Below are positions 1 through 8,666 of a DNA stretch of 63,827 bases, piece after piece. Source of the stretch: Deltaproteobacteria bacterium (lineage in GTDB: Bacteria > Desulfobacterota > Desulfobacteria > Desulfobacterales > JAHEIW01); assembly GCA_024639185.1 (NCBI GenBank), contig JAHEIW010000012.1:1-63827 (forward strand). The letters are read 5' to 3'. The notes beneath the pieces were generated by a model that made no database searches, had not been told where the DNA came from, and saw only the letters and a list, made by a program, of their open reading frames with translations. The first letter of the stretch is position 1, and each line of letters starts with the position of its first letter. Made by a program: the position numbers and the translations under genes.

Positions 1-278
1 TGAAGATCACTCATTGGCGTCATCACCAGTATGGCGGTAACCATAAAACCTATGGTTGAAAATTTGGTTAGCATCTTTATACTGGCAAATGTGAATACAT
101 ATTTAAATAAGCGCCACTCCTATAACATAGAACCACAAACTGCCATTGCGCTGCAAAAACAGCTTTCCTCACAGGTCATTCGAAAAACATGCATCCGGAT
201 CGTTTTAAAATCCTGTCAGGGCTATCGCCTGCCCGAGCCCTTACGTAGAGCGGATCATCTGTCAAGAGAGAAGATATA

Positions 279-368
279 GCCACCAAGACACCAAGGCACG
301 AAGTTTACAAAAATAAAAAGTTTGATTAAATTAAATCTTTCTTTGTGCCCTTCGTGCCTTTGTGGTGA
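279..368. repeat. Inverted dispersed repeat upstream of the aminopeptidase 3' end
   Basis: The left arm (279-304) reads as CCACCAAGACACCAAGGCAC and is answered by a right arm (341-368) containing CTTCGTGCCTTTGTGGTG, with an AT-rich middle. It lies just beyond the stop codon of the minus-strand aminopeptidase gene, so it could act as a transcript-end hairpin, though neither arm is followed by a clean T run. The rest of 1-376 holds no gene I can support. Confidence 0.6.
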
Positions 369-376
369 ATAAAATA

Positions 377-1666
377 TCATTTATTCATTAAGTCTTCGAT
401 CTCTTCGGCTTCGCGCGGGATGGATTTTGTCAGATCAACCTGACCTTTTGAAGTGATGAGGATATTATTTTCGATGCGAACCCCGATGGCCTCGTCCCGG
501 ATATAAATCCCGGGCTCGCAGGTAAAGACCATGCCGGATGCAAATTTGCGATGTCGATCACCGTAATCATGCACATCCAGCCCCAGGTGATGGGAAGTGC
601 CATGGGGAAAAAACGTTTTATAAAGCGGTGCATCCTTGGGTTGCTTTTTAACATCTGCTTTCTTCAATACACCCAGACGAATCAGCTCGGCTTGCATTAA
701 TTTGACCACCGCATCCTGGTATTTTTCGAGTGTATTTCCCGGTTTGAGCAATTTGATGGCTGCTTTTTGTATCTTGAGCACCGCATTATAAACTTCTTTT
801 TGTCTTTTGGAAAACTTCCCGTTTACCGGGAGCGTTCGGGTCACATCGGCGGCGTAATTGGCAAACTCGGCACCAAAATCGATAAGCACCAGATCCCCTT
901 TCTGGCATTGTTTGTCATTTTTGACATAATGCAGGGTACAGGCGTCGATACCGGACGCTACAATGGTTTCATAGGCCGGGCCCCGGGAACGATTGCGCAT
1001 AAACTCGTGCACAATTTCAGCTTCGATCTCATATTCCCACACCCCGGGTTTAATAAACCCGAGTAACCGCCGAAAGGCCTTTTCGGTGATGCCGCAGGCC
1101 GTTTTTATCAGCTCGATCTCAGCGGGGGATTTGACGGCCCGCAGACGGTTCATAATGGGCGCCACTCGTTCGTAATGGTGCAGCGGAAAGGTTTGCCGGC
1201 ACCATTTCAGAAAACGCATGTCCCGGGTTTCGACCATATCCGGTGCCCGCAAGTGCTCATTGGTATTTAAGTAAATATGCTCGGACTCGATGATCAGTGG
1301 TCGCAGGATCGTATTCAGCTCGTTGGTCCAATGCACCGTCTGGATTCCGGAAATTTCCTGGGCTTCGGCCTTGGTAAATTTGTAGCCCTCCCAGGTGGCA
1401 ATCTGCTCATTGGTTTCCCTGACAAACAAAATTTCCCTTTGCTTCCTGTCGGGCGCATCCGGGCAAATCACCAGCACAGTTTCTTCCTGGTCGATGCCGC
1501 TCAAATAAAAGGTGTCTGTCTGCTGGACGAACGGATGGTTGCCGTCAGCACTGGTGGGCATGACATCATTGGCGTTGAAGATCGCAATCGAATTCGGTTT
1601 GAGTTGCTTGCTGAAACGCTGCCGGTTTTTTACAAATAAACGGGAATCAATTTTCGAATATTTCAT
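377..1666 (-). CDS. pepP: Xaa-Pro aminopeptidase (aminopeptidase P family, M24B)
   Basis: A cytosolic metallopeptidase that removes the N-terminal residue from peptides whose second residue is proline. The 429-residue protein has the usual two parts: an N-terminal AMP_N/creatinase-type domain (about 1-165) and a C-terminal pita-bread domain. The expected metal ligands are visible as D263 (LIDFGAE), D274 (AADVTRT), H359 (SHHLGLDVHD), E384 (CEPGIY) and E399 (RIENN). Length fits the PepP family. It is monocistronic: the next gene upstream on the same strand is 490 bp away and the gap holds a structured repeat. The family call is secure; the exact substrate preference is inferred from the family. 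Confidence 0.93.
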   Translation of the reverse strand: MKYSKIDSRLFVKNRQRFSKQLKPNSIAIFNANDVMPTSADGNHPFVQQTDTFYLSGIDQEETVLVICPDAPDRKQREILFVRETNEQIATWEGYKFTKAEAQEISGIQTVHWTNELNTILRPLIIESEHIYLNTNEHLRAPDMVETRDMRFLKWCRQTFPLHHYERVAPIMNRLRAVKSPAEIELIKTACGITEKAFRRLLGFIKPGVWEYEIEAEIVHEFMRNRSRGPAYETIVASGIDACTLHYVKNDKQCQKGDLVLIDFGAEFANYAADVTRTLPVNGKFSKRQKEVYNAVLKIQKAAIKLLKPGNTLEKYQDAVVKLMQAELIRLGVLKKADVKKQPKDAPLYKTFFPHGTSHHLGLDVHDYGDRHRKFASGMVFTCEPGIYIRDEAIGVRIENNILITSKGQVDLTKSIPREAEEIEDLMNK

Positions 1667-1743
1667 ATCGGTTTATCCATTGGCGTTGAGCAGTTTTTGA
1701 AAGCTACTCGGTTGTCCAACAAAAAGTTACAACTAATTGCTAA

Positions 1744-1890
1744 TAGAAGTGGTCTCAAAACCTTAGATTAGGTCTAAGGGCAAGGCTTCCCACACATTGG
1801 AAGTGGAGCGTACACGATAGTACGTGAGCATTGCAATGTGTGGGATAACGCAGCCATTGGGCCTTAGATGGGGTTTTGATACCACTTCTA
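1744..1890 (+). repeat. Structured repeat, copy 1 (conserved 28-nt core, variable complementary stems)
   Basis: The outer arms TAGAAGTGGTCTCAAAACC (from 1744) and GGTTTTGATACCACTTCTA (to 1890) are inverted with one mismatch. Inside are box 1 (GGGCAAGGCTT), an 11-bp perfect inner stem (1789-1799 with 1834-1844), a loop carrying the core at 1803-1830, and box 2 (TAACGCAGCCATTGG). The core contains a small hairpin, CGTAC/GTACG. Copies 2 (25382-25514) and 3 (56071-56346) share core and boxes but have different stems. It fills most of the gap between the aminopeptidase start and the terminator at 2072. Function unknown. Confidence 0.8.
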
Positions 1891-2071
1891 CATAAAATGC
1901 AGGGTGGTAAGTGTCAAGCAAACAATCCGCGGTTGGATTCTGCTAAGAATTTGCTAAAATAAGATCTCATCCCAAATATCGGATCACAGGCACCTTATAA
2001 TTCATATCGCTTATCGGAAAGTGACATGCCCGAATCTATGCAGATGGCTCTCTCTAAAGAAAAATACAGGT

Positions 2072-2132
2072 AAAAAAAAAGCGCCTGAAGCTGGAAAGCA
2101 TACCATTTAATTCCCAGCGTCAAGCGCCTTTG
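2072..2132 (-). terminator. Rho-independent terminator of the zinc-ribbon repeat protein gene
   Basis: Read on the minus strand, the arm GGCGCTTGACGCTGG pairs with CCAGCTTCAGGCGC across a long loop and is followed by a run of nine T. It begins 26 bp past the stop codon of the gene at 2158-3678. Stem plus T run in the direction of that gene makes this a convincing intrinsic terminator, despite the large loop. Confidence 0.75.
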
Positions 2133-2157
2133 CCAAGCATCATATTCTCAAAATTTT

Positions 2158-3678
2158 CTAAAACAAAACGAGCGGATAAACTTTGATGACCGCATCAAAC
2201 CTGGCTTTTTTGCCGCCTTCGCCGGTTTCCACCCCATGCTCACCTTCGACGATCGTTAGGATTGTCTTCAGGGGATAGCTGTACTGAGCTTTTTTCTCTT
2301 TTACCATGACGCTGAAAAATTCTTCGTTGGCTTCAACCAGCTCGGCTTCCTTGATTTCGACAGAATTATCATAGTTGATACCGATGGCCTTGCCTTTGTA
2401 TCTTTTAAGCAGTCCCAAAAGCTTGACATAGTTGCTCTGGGTACCCGCTGCTACTTCCACGGTTTCGGCGGATTCTTCAGCCATGGCCTGAGCGGCTTTT
2501 TGCTTTTTCAATGCATCTGCCTTTGCCAGAACGGCTTTCTTTTTCTTAAGAGCCAGTGACTTGGCCTGGGCGGCTTTCTTATTCTTCAATGCCTCGGCTT
2601 TGGCCTGAGCGGCTTTCTGCTTCTTTAACGCTTCCGCCTTGGCCCGGACCAGCTTTTTCTTCTTCAAGGCGGCAGCTTTCGCCTGGACCGCCTCTTCTTT
2701 TTTACGGGCTTCGACCTTGAGCAGGGCCTCCTGCTGCGTTTTTAGGGCTTCATTTTTGGCCTTTTGGGCATTCAGTTTGGCTTGAGTGTCGGCTCCGTTC
2801 TCTTTCTCAGAGGATTCTTGCGATGCCGCGATATCCAGGTGCATCTCAGCTTCGATTGCAGAGCTATCGCCCGGCTTTACTTCAGATTCTGATTCCAATA
2901 ATATTATCTCCCGTTCAACCAATAGGTCCTCATCTTTTGGCTTTGATTCCGCTTCGACTTCGACCGGTTTAACCGATTTTTGTACGTTGGCATCTGTTTC
3001 GGCAGATATCTCAGATGCCGATGGCCTGGTCTCTGCTGCTGCTGCTGTACTTTCTGTTGGTGCATCCGTCGCCATGATTCCGGCGTCAGATTCTTTGGTA
3101 GTCTCATTATCGGCTTTTGTATCCGATTCCTTTTCGCTGGTAGAAGCTTCATTTACCTTGCCAGCAGGCACATCAGCCGAAGTTTCAGGTGATATTTCAG
3201 CCGTCTTCGATGCTTCCGGTTTCGCTGCTTCAACAGCTTTGACTTCTCCAGACATAGGTGATTCGGTATCATTCGGTTCTGTTATCGCTTCTATGTCGGT
3301 TTCGATGGCCTCCAGCCCAATCTCCGTATTTTGCGTTTCCTTGTTCTCTTCCGGTTGTGGGATCTCTGAATCTGAGGATTCCGCTTCCGACGGCGGGATC
3401 TCTTCCAGTTTCGGAATGCGTATCATAACGGTTTCCTTCATCGGATCCAGCTGACTGGAGGTTTCATTGTTCGGTGCGACTAATTCAGTAGGCGGTTGGG
3501 TCTCATCGAGGATAGCCTCGGTCGCTTCGATGGATTTTCTTTTGTCATCATCCAGAGCCGCCGCAGCTGCTTTCATGGCAGGATCTTTAACGAAAATAAT
3601 CCCACACTGCATACATGCGTCAGCAAGAGGATTATTATCAAGGCCACATTGAGGACACGTAATCTGGTTTTCTTCCAT
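2158..3678 (-). CDS. Zinc-ribbon protein with acidic linker and Ala/Lys tandem repeats, unknown function
   Basis: The N-terminus carries a small zinc ribbon with cysteines C8, C11, C22 and C25. It is followed by about 250 residues of acidic Glu/Ser/Thr/Ala-rich low-complexity sequence, then about five copies of a 13-residue basic repeat (type AKAEALKKQKAAQ), and finally a folded-looking C-terminal domain of about 90 residues beginning near NYVKLLGLLKRYKGK. There is no signal peptide or membrane segment, so the protein is probably cytosolic. The C-terminal domain is not one I recognise; a small beta-barrel is possible but only a guess. The gene stands alone, ends in a terminator at 2072, and has a GGAG-type ribosome site upstream of the ATG. 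Confidence 0.75.
   Translation of the reverse strand: MEENQITCPQCGLDNNPLADACMQCGIIFVKDPAMKAAAAALDDDKRKSIEATEAILDETQPPTELVAPNNETSSQLDPMKETVMIRIPKLEEIPPSEAESSDSEIPQPEENKETQNTEIGLEAIETDIEAITEPNDTESPMSGEVKAVEAAKPEASKTAEISPETSADVPAGKVNEASTSEKESDTKADNETTKESDAGIMATDAPTESTAAAAETRPSASEISAETDANVQKSVKPVEVEAESKPKDEDLLVEREIILLESESEVKPGDSSAIEAEMHLDIAASQESSEKENGADTQAKLNAQKAKNEALKTQQEALLKVEARKKEEAVQAKAAALKKKKLVRAKAEALKKQKAAQAKAEALKNKKAAQAKSLALKKKKAVLAKADALKKQKAAQAMAEESAETVEVAAGTQSNYVKLLGLLKRYKGKAIGINYDNSVEIKEAELVEANEEFFSVMVKEKKAQYSYPLKTILTIVEGEHGVETGEGGKKARFDAVIKVYPLVLF
2485..2689 (-). repeat. 39-bp tandem repeats inside a coding region
   Basis: About five in-frame 39-bp units encode Ala/Lys-rich 13-mers of the form AKAEALKKQKAAQ with small substitutions (KNKKAAQ, KKKKAVL). 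The unit length is a multiple of three, so gain or loss of units would keep the frame. The translated pattern suggests a charged helical spacer. Confidence 0.7.
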
Positions 3679-4036
3679 TTTCGACTACTCCTTATCTGAA
3701 TTTGATAAATCCGACTGTATTTTGGACAAAATGAATTGATTTTATATTCAATTCGCTGAATTATAATGCGGATTATATTAGGATTATCGGTTCAAGGTCG
3801 CTTTTTCTTGAATATAATATCGAATGATTTTCAATTTAATTTCGGCAAGGCACTTTTGTTGACCCGAATCAATACAATAATCTAAATAATTACAGCGGAC
3901 TACAATAAATACGGCAACACTTGTCATGCGCCGATGCATGATTGAAAGCAGCCCTTATTTGTGGTATCTGCTAGCAGCTTCATTAAATCGAATTGCTCAT
4001 TACTTTGAGATTTAAACAATATAAGGAGAACCGATT
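3679..4036. other. Intergenic region between divergent genes
   Basis: A 358-bp AT-rich gap between two divergently transcribed genes, so it must hold both promoters. A possible sigma-70-like pair toward the OsmC gene is TTGACC at 3859 with a TAAATA-like box at 3883, but it lies about 150 bp from the start codon and is weak. A ribosome site AAGGAGAA sits at about 4022, just before the OsmC ATG. No repeat or ORF is convincing. Confidence 0.4.
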
Positions 4037-4435
4037 ATGGCACTGGAAGTCAGCTTTTCGGGCGGTAAAAAAGTCGACGCGAACTTTAAGGGTTTTACCA
4101 TCAAAACCGATCAGAGCGAAAAAGATGGCGGCGAAGGCTCAGCACCGACCCCCTCTTTTTTGTTTTTTGCCTCATTGGGCACCTGCGCGGGCCTATATGC
4201 CCTCAACTTTTGTGAAAAGCGCAAAATCGATACCACTCAATTAAAACTTGTACTGGATTTTGAAACGCATCCCAAAACCCACATGGTCACCAAAATTACC
4301 ATGCATCTTACACTGCCGACGGATTTTCCTGAAAAATACGTCTCGGCAATCATCAAAGCGATGGATCTGTGCTATGTCAAAAAACACCTGCATGAGCCCC
4401 CGGCGTTTGAAACGATCACGCAGCACGCAAATTAA
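4037..4435 (+). CDS. OsmC family peroxiredoxin-like protein
   Basis: A 132-residue protein of the OsmC/Ohr fold, a family of thiol peroxidases acting on organic hydroperoxides. The two conserved cysteines are present: C50 in SLGTCAGLYALNFC, with C59 nearby, and the C-terminal pattern CYVKKHLHEPPAFE is typical of the YhfA/OsmC-like branch. The start at 4037 is supported by an AAGGAGAA ribosome site. An MFS gene follows 38 bp downstream on the same strand, so the two may be co-transcribed. Whether it is a true peroxidase cannot be told from sequence alone. Confidence 0.85.
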   Translation: MALEVSFSGGKKVDANFKGFTIKTDQSEKDGGEGSAPTPSFLFFASLGTCAGLYALNFCEKRKIDTTQLKLVLDFETHPKTHMVTKITMHLTLPTDFPEKYVSAIIKAMDLCYVKKHLHEPPAFETITQHAN

Positions 4436-4473
4436 TCACAAATATCGGCTGTACCCCCAACAGGTAACCGACC

Positions 4474-5685
4474 ATGCCATCGGAACCCGTCTCTGACACG
4501 ACCACAGGCTCTGTTTCGCACTTAACGCTGAGCATTGGGGTCACCACCCTCTGCCGTCTGGTGCTCAACACGGCGCGCCGGTTTGCCTATCCTTTTGCCC
4601 CGGCCTTAAGCCGGGGATTAGGTGTGCCCCTGACAGCCATCACGTCATTGATTGCCATCAATCAGGCCACAGCTGTCCTGGGGCTATTTTTCGGCCCGAT
4701 TGCAGATCGTCTGGGGTATCGGTTGATGATGATTGGTGGCATGACCCTGCTGGTGGCCGGAATGTTTGCCGCGGGCCTTTTTCCGTTTTATGGCGTGGTT
4801 TTAGTGGCGCTATTTTTAGCCGGTATGGGTAAAAGCATCTTTGATCCTGCTTTACAGGCCTATGTCAGCGAACGCGTCCCGTTTCATCGCAGAGGGCTGG
4901 CGATTGGATTTCTCGAATTTTCTTGGGCGGGCAGCACCCTGCTGGGCATCCCGCTGATCGCACTTCTGATTGACCGGCTGGGTTGGCGAGCCCCTTTTTT
5001 CGCGATGGGGGGTCTGGGTATTCTGGGTATTCTAGTACTCAGAATTATTGTCGAAAAAGGCCGGCGCAGGCCTGCTCCCGGTCAAGCGCCTCCTTTATTC
5101 AAAGATGCCTGGCGGCAGCTGCTGCGGGAACGTGCTGCACTGGGAGCACTTTCGTATGCCTTCTGGATTAGCGTGGCAAATGATAATTTATTTGTGGTTT
5201 ACGGGGCCTGGCTGGAAAAACAATTTGGCCTGAGTATTGTGGCGCTGGGTCTGGGAACCAGCATTATCGGCATCGCCGAACTGGCCGGTGAATCCCTGAC
5301 AGCGGCCCTGGCTGATCGCCTGGGCCTGAAACGATCGGTGATCGGCGGCATGGCGGCCTGTCTGATCTGCTATGGCATCCTGCCGTTTCTGGGACAGACT
5401 TTAGGCATGGCTTTAACAGGGCTGTTTATCATATTTCTGACATTTGAATTTACGATCGTCACCAGCCTCTCGCTGTTCACCGAGCTGGTGCCCGCTTCGC
5501 GGGCCACGATGATGGCCAGCTATCTGGCTTCGGCCGGGATCGGGCGTGTGGTCGGCGCACTGATCGGCGGTCCCATCTGGCTGGCCGGTGGCATTTTTGC
5601 GACAGCCCTGGTGTCGGCCGCGATTAGCGGTCTGGCACTCGTATCCCTGGTCTGGGGACTGCGTGGATGGCAAAAACCCAAATGA
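4474..5685 (+). CDS. MFS transporter
   Basis: A 403-residue inner-membrane protein with about 12 hydrophobic helices and the MFS loop signature between helices 2 and 3 (FGPIADRLGYR). A second, related loop ADRLGLKR occurs in the C-terminal half, consistent with the internal duplication of MFS proteins. It starts 38 bp after the OsmC gene. The helix-3 to helix-4 region GMGKSIFDPALQAYVSERVP resembles drug/metabolite exporters, but the substrate cannot be assigned. The stop codon is embedded in a hairpin at 5680-5702. Confidence 0.85.
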   Translation: MPSEPVSDTTTGSVSHLTLSIGVTTLCRLVLNTARRFAYPFAPALSRGLGVPLTAITSLIAINQATAVLGLFFGPIADRLGYRLMMIGGMTLLVAGMFAAGLFPFYGVVLVALFLAGMGKSIFDPALQAYVSERVPFHRRGLAIGFLEFSWAGSTLLGIPLIALLIDRLGWRAPFFAMGGLGILGILVLRIIVEKGRRRPAPGQAPPLFKDAWRQLLRERAALGALSYAFWISVANDNLFVVYGAWLEKQFGLSIVALGLGTSIIGIAELAGESLTAALADRLGLKRSVIGGMAACLICYGILPFLGQTLGMALTGLFIIFLTFEFTIVTSLSLFTELVPASRATMMASYLASAGIGRVVGALIGGPIWLAGGIFATALVSAAISGLALVSLVWGLRGWQKPK

Positions 5686-5702
5686 GAGTTTCACTCTCAT
5701 TT
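5680..5702 (+). terminator. Hairpin overlapping the MFS stop codon
   Basis: A perfect 10-bp inverted repeat, AAATGAGAGT / ACTCTCATTT with a TTC loop; the TGA stop codon lies inside the left arm. No long T run follows, so it may be a weak terminator or an mRNA-end stabilising hairpin. Confidence 0.5.
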
Positions 5703-5810
5703 GAGGGCTAGGGGTTATTTGTTATTCGTTATTGGACAGTATTGAAGCTACGAGCGATCGATTAAATGTTTTGCTATTGTTTAAGAGTTTAAAGGGCTTA
5801 CATTAACTTG

Positions 5811-8105
5811 ATGTTGAAAAGAATCATAAAATATACCCTGCTCATTTTTCTTTTGGGGGGAATCGCACTGATGATCTATGCCTGGCACCTGTCCGGCCAG
5901 GTTGAAGAACGATTTTCGGCCCGCCGCTGGAGCATTCCTTCGACCGTTTATTCGGATACAACGCTCTTATATCCGGGACAGCACATTAACCCGGTGCGGT
6001 TTAGTGAGAAGCTCTTCAATTTAGGCTATCGCAGTGTGAAAACAATGCCTTCCCAAAAAGGCGAGATCCGGATTCGCACGGATACGCTGGATATTTATCT
6101 AAATGACCTTAAAACCCCCTGGACCGAACGCGCCGGATTTTTAGCTCAAATCGGCTTCAGCGAAGGCATAATTGGTACCATCCGCCGTAAAGATAATGGT
6201 CAAATGATTCCGATCATGGAACTGGAGCCCGAGGAAATCATGCAGTTTTTCGGCCAGGAGCGTGAGCGACGACAACTGATCTCCATTGATCAGGTCCCCG
6301 AGCACCAGATCCAGGCTGTGATGGCTGCAGAGGACCACCGTTTTTTTCAGCATTACGGCATCGACTGGCGCGGCATTCTGCGAGCGGTGATGACCAATTT
6401 GCGCCACGCTGCCATCCGCCAGGGCGGCTCGACCCTGACGCAGCAGCTGGCTAAAAACTATTTCCTGACACCCGAACGAACGTTTAGCCGCAAACTAAGA
6501 GAACTGATTCTGGCGCTGATTATCGAATTTAAATATGATAAACGTGAAATCCTGGAAATTTACCTGAATGAAATCTATCTGGGACAAAAAGGCTCGGTTG
6601 CCATCAACGGTATCGGTGAAGCGTCCTATTTCTATTTTGGCAAACCGGTCAAGCGACTGACGCTTTCGGAAGCGGCCACAATTGCCGGACTGATCAAAGC
6701 GCCCAATAATTATTCGCCTTATCGCGATATGGCAAGCTGCCAGAGCCGCAGAGATACCGTTCTGGAGGCCATGCACCGCTGGGAATGGATTACACAGGCC
6801 GAACTTAATGAGGCACGCCAGCAGCCGATCAATGCCGTCGGATTTTTGGCGGCTGATAAAAAAGCGCCCTATTTTATCGACTACCTGACCGAACAGTTGA
6901 ACACCCTGTATCGCTCGGAAGACCTGACCAGCCTGGGGCTTTCCATTTACACCACCCTCGACACCCAGGTTCAACTGGCCGCGGAAGAGGCCCTGACAAT
7001 GGGCCTGGCCCGCTTGGAAAAATCAAATCCGGAACTGCAACGTGCAACACCTGAAGAAAAACTTCAGGGCGCCCTTGTGGTGATGCAACCTAAAACCGGC
7101 CATATTCTGGCGCTGGTGGGCGGTCGCAATTACAGCGTCAGCCAGTTTAATCGAATCTCCCAGGCCCGCCGTCAACCCGGAAGCGCCTTCAAGCCATTGG
7201 TCTATCTGAGCGCACTGGAGCAGTTTACCCCAACGACGTTGTTGTCAAATGATCGCAAAACATACACGGTTAACGGAAAACAATGGGATCCCCAGAACTT
7301 TGAGCCGGTGACCGAATATACGGTTAGCTTGCAGGATGCGCTCAAAAAGTCCTACAATCTCGCCACTGTTGACCTGGCCATGAAAACCGGCATAGAGCGG
7401 ATTGTAGAGCTGGCCGCCAAATTTAATCTTTCAACACCCATAAAACCCTACCCATCGTTGGCCCTGGGCGCTTTTGAAGTCATTCCCCTGGAGCTGGCCC
7501 GGTCCTATTGCGTATTTGCAGCCGAGGGCGTGCAGCCGTTTCCGCTATCGTTAAAGGGCGTGGTGGACGAAAATGACCGGATTCTCGAGCAACAACATTT
7601 GAATATCGAGCGGTTGATTACACCGGCCGAAGCATTTATCATGAACAGTATGCTGCAGGGCGTCGTCAGGGAAGGCACCGCCCGTTCATTGCAATGGCGG
7701 GGGATTACCTGGCCGGTTGCCGGCAAGACGGGGACGACAAATGATTTTAAAGATGCCTGGTTTGTGGGGTATACGCCGGATATCCTCGCTCTGGTCTGGG
7801 TGGGTTTTGACAACGGGGACTCGATTAAGGCCACCGGTGCGGCTGCTGCCCTGCCGATCTGGGCCGAATTGATGAACGCCATTCCCCAATACCGTTCGGA
7901 AACCGATTTTAAGATACCGCAGGGCGTTGAAAAAATTTTGGTTTGCCCGGTCACCGGGCGGCCGGCGGTTGTTGGCTGCCCCGATCCGCTTGATGTATAT
8001 TTTATAGCAGACCGGGCGCCGGACGAAGCGTGCCCGCTGCATGCAAAAGAAGGCATCGCCGGTAAAATCATCAAGGGCGTAAAGGGTCTTATCAATGACG
8101 ATTAA
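5811..8105 (+). CDS. mrcB: Class A penicillin-binding protein (PBP1b-like)
   Basis: A bifunctional peptidoglycan synthase anchored in the inner membrane, acting in the periplasm. In order: one transmembrane helix (about 5-25), a UB2H-like segment, a GT51 glycosyltransferase domain (EDHRFFQHYGIDWRG, then GGSTLTQQLAKNYFL), and a transpeptidase domain with SxxK (GSAFKP), SxN (KSYN) and KTG (AGKTGTTNDFKDAW). Length (764 residues) fits PBP1b. A TTG lies one codon upstream, but the ATG at 5811 is chosen. The end overlaps the next gene by 11 bp, so the TPR lipoprotein is probably translationally coupled and may be a partner, by analogy with lipoprotein activators of class A PBPs. Confidence 0.93.
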   Translation: MLKRIIKYTLLIFLLGGIALMIYAWHLSGQVEERFSARRWSIPSTVYSDTTLLYPGQHINPVRFSEKLFNLGYRSVKTMPSQKGEIRIRTDTLDIYLNDLKTPWTERAGFLAQIGFSEGIIGTIRRKDNGQMIPIMELEPEEIMQFFGQERERRQLISIDQVPEHQIQAVMAAEDHRFFQHYGIDWRGILRAVMTNLRHAAIRQGGSTLTQQLAKNYFLTPERTFSRKLRELILALIIEFKYDKREILEIYLNEIYLGQKGSVAINGIGEASYFYFGKPVKRLTLSEAATIAGLIKAPNNYSPYRDMASCQSRRDTVLEAMHRWEWITQAELNEARQQPINAVGFLAADKKAPYFIDYLTEQLNTLYRSEDLTSLGLSIYTTLDTQVQLAAEEALTMGLARLEKSNPELQRATPEEKLQGALVVMQPKTGHILALVGGRNYSVSQFNRISQARRQPGSAFKPLVYLSALEQFTPTTLLSNDRKTYTVNGKQWDPQNFEPVTEYTVSLQDALKKSYNLATVDLAMKTGIERIVELAAKFNLSTPIKPYPSLALGAFEVIPLELARSYCVFAAEGVQPFPLSLKGVVDENDRILEQQHLNIERLITPAEAFIMNSMLQGVVREGTARSLQWRGITWPVAGKTGTTNDFKDAWFVGYTPDILALVWVGFDNGDSIKATGAAAALPIWAELMNAIPQYRSETDFKIPQGVEKILVCPVTGRPAVVGCPDPLDVYFIADRAPDEACPLHAKEGIAGKIIKGVKGLINDD

Positions 8106-8511
8106 AGCCATACACATCCTTTGCATCCTCCTGCTGGCAGCATGGCTGGCTGGATGCCCCAAACCGATGTTAAAAGGATATACATCTGAAGGCGATCAAA
8201 TCACGGTAGAGGAAGAAGCAGAACAGGAAAACCCGCGGGCGGTGGCCTCGTTGCAATTGACCGACCAGGGCCGCCGGCTGGTGGAAGAGCGCCAGCCGGA
8301 CCGGGCCATTCGAGTGCTGGAACAGGCTGTTAGCCTGCATCCCACCAATGGGCGCAATTACTATTATCTTGCCGAGGCCTGGCTGATGAAAGGCTTTGCG
8401 GACCAGGCCAAGGAGTTCAACCACCTGGCGGAAATTCATCTGAAAGAAGACAGCCGTTGGTTGATCCGCGTGGGCAGGCAGGCAGATCGCATCGCCGAAC
8501 TGGAGAAGTAG
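8095..8511 (+). CDS. Small TPR lipoprotein
   Basis: A 138-residue protein with a lipoprotein signal peptide; the lipobox LAGC places the acylated cysteine at residue 21. The mature part holds at least one to two tetratricopeptide-like helical pairs (VEERQPDRAIRVLEQAV, NGRNYYYLAEAWLMKG). The start codon lies inside the end of the PBP1b gene (11-bp overlap), which argues for coupled translation and a role in cell-wall synthesis at the membrane. That role is inferred from context and from TPR lipoproteins known to regulate PBPs; the gene itself is not one I can name. Confidence 0.8.
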   Translation: MTIKAIHILCILLLAAWLAGCPKPMLKGYTSEGDQITVEEEAEQENPRAVASLQLTDQGRRLVEERQPDRAIRVLEQAVSLHPTNGRNYYYLAEAWLMKGFADQAKEFNHLAEIHLKEDSRWLIRVGRQADRIAELEK

Positions 8512-8529
8512 GAATTATTGAAGTATCTC

Positions 8530-8655
8530 ACACCCGCTTCGCTCGAGGCGCAGAGGACGCAGAGGAGTATTGTCTTTTTAAAAAGATGGAGCGCAGCGAC
8601 ACCATAACTTTAGGCACTTTAGCTCAATTTAGGCATTTTAGGCACTATATATAAG
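8530..8655. repeat. Dispersed simple repeats in the gap before the Grx-TrxR gene
   Basis: The gap contains the motif GGCGCAGAGGACGCAGAGGA and then a short tandem theme TTTAGGCACTTTAG / TTTAGGCATTTTAGGCAC at about 8609-8644. The second theme recurs inverted at about 62808-62838, after the TatD gene. These look like dispersed intergenic repeats with no coding content. Confidence 0.5.
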
Positions 8656-8666
8656 GAGACAAAAAA

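Noticed and set aside
31..279. 82-codon open frame at the left edge
   Set aside because: No ribosome site, no recognisable domain, odd composition, and it ends beside a dispersed repeat.
1744..1890. Structured repeat as an integron attC site
   Set aside because: Variable paired arms and fixed boxes recall attC, but the boxes do not fit GTTRRRY/RYYYAAC, no integrase gene is present, and the copies are not in a cassette array.
2786..3454. 222-codon frame opposite the zinc-ribbon repeat protein
   Set aside because: Antisense shadow of a low-complexity gene; Ser/Ala-rich because the sense strand is Glu/Ala/Ser-rich.
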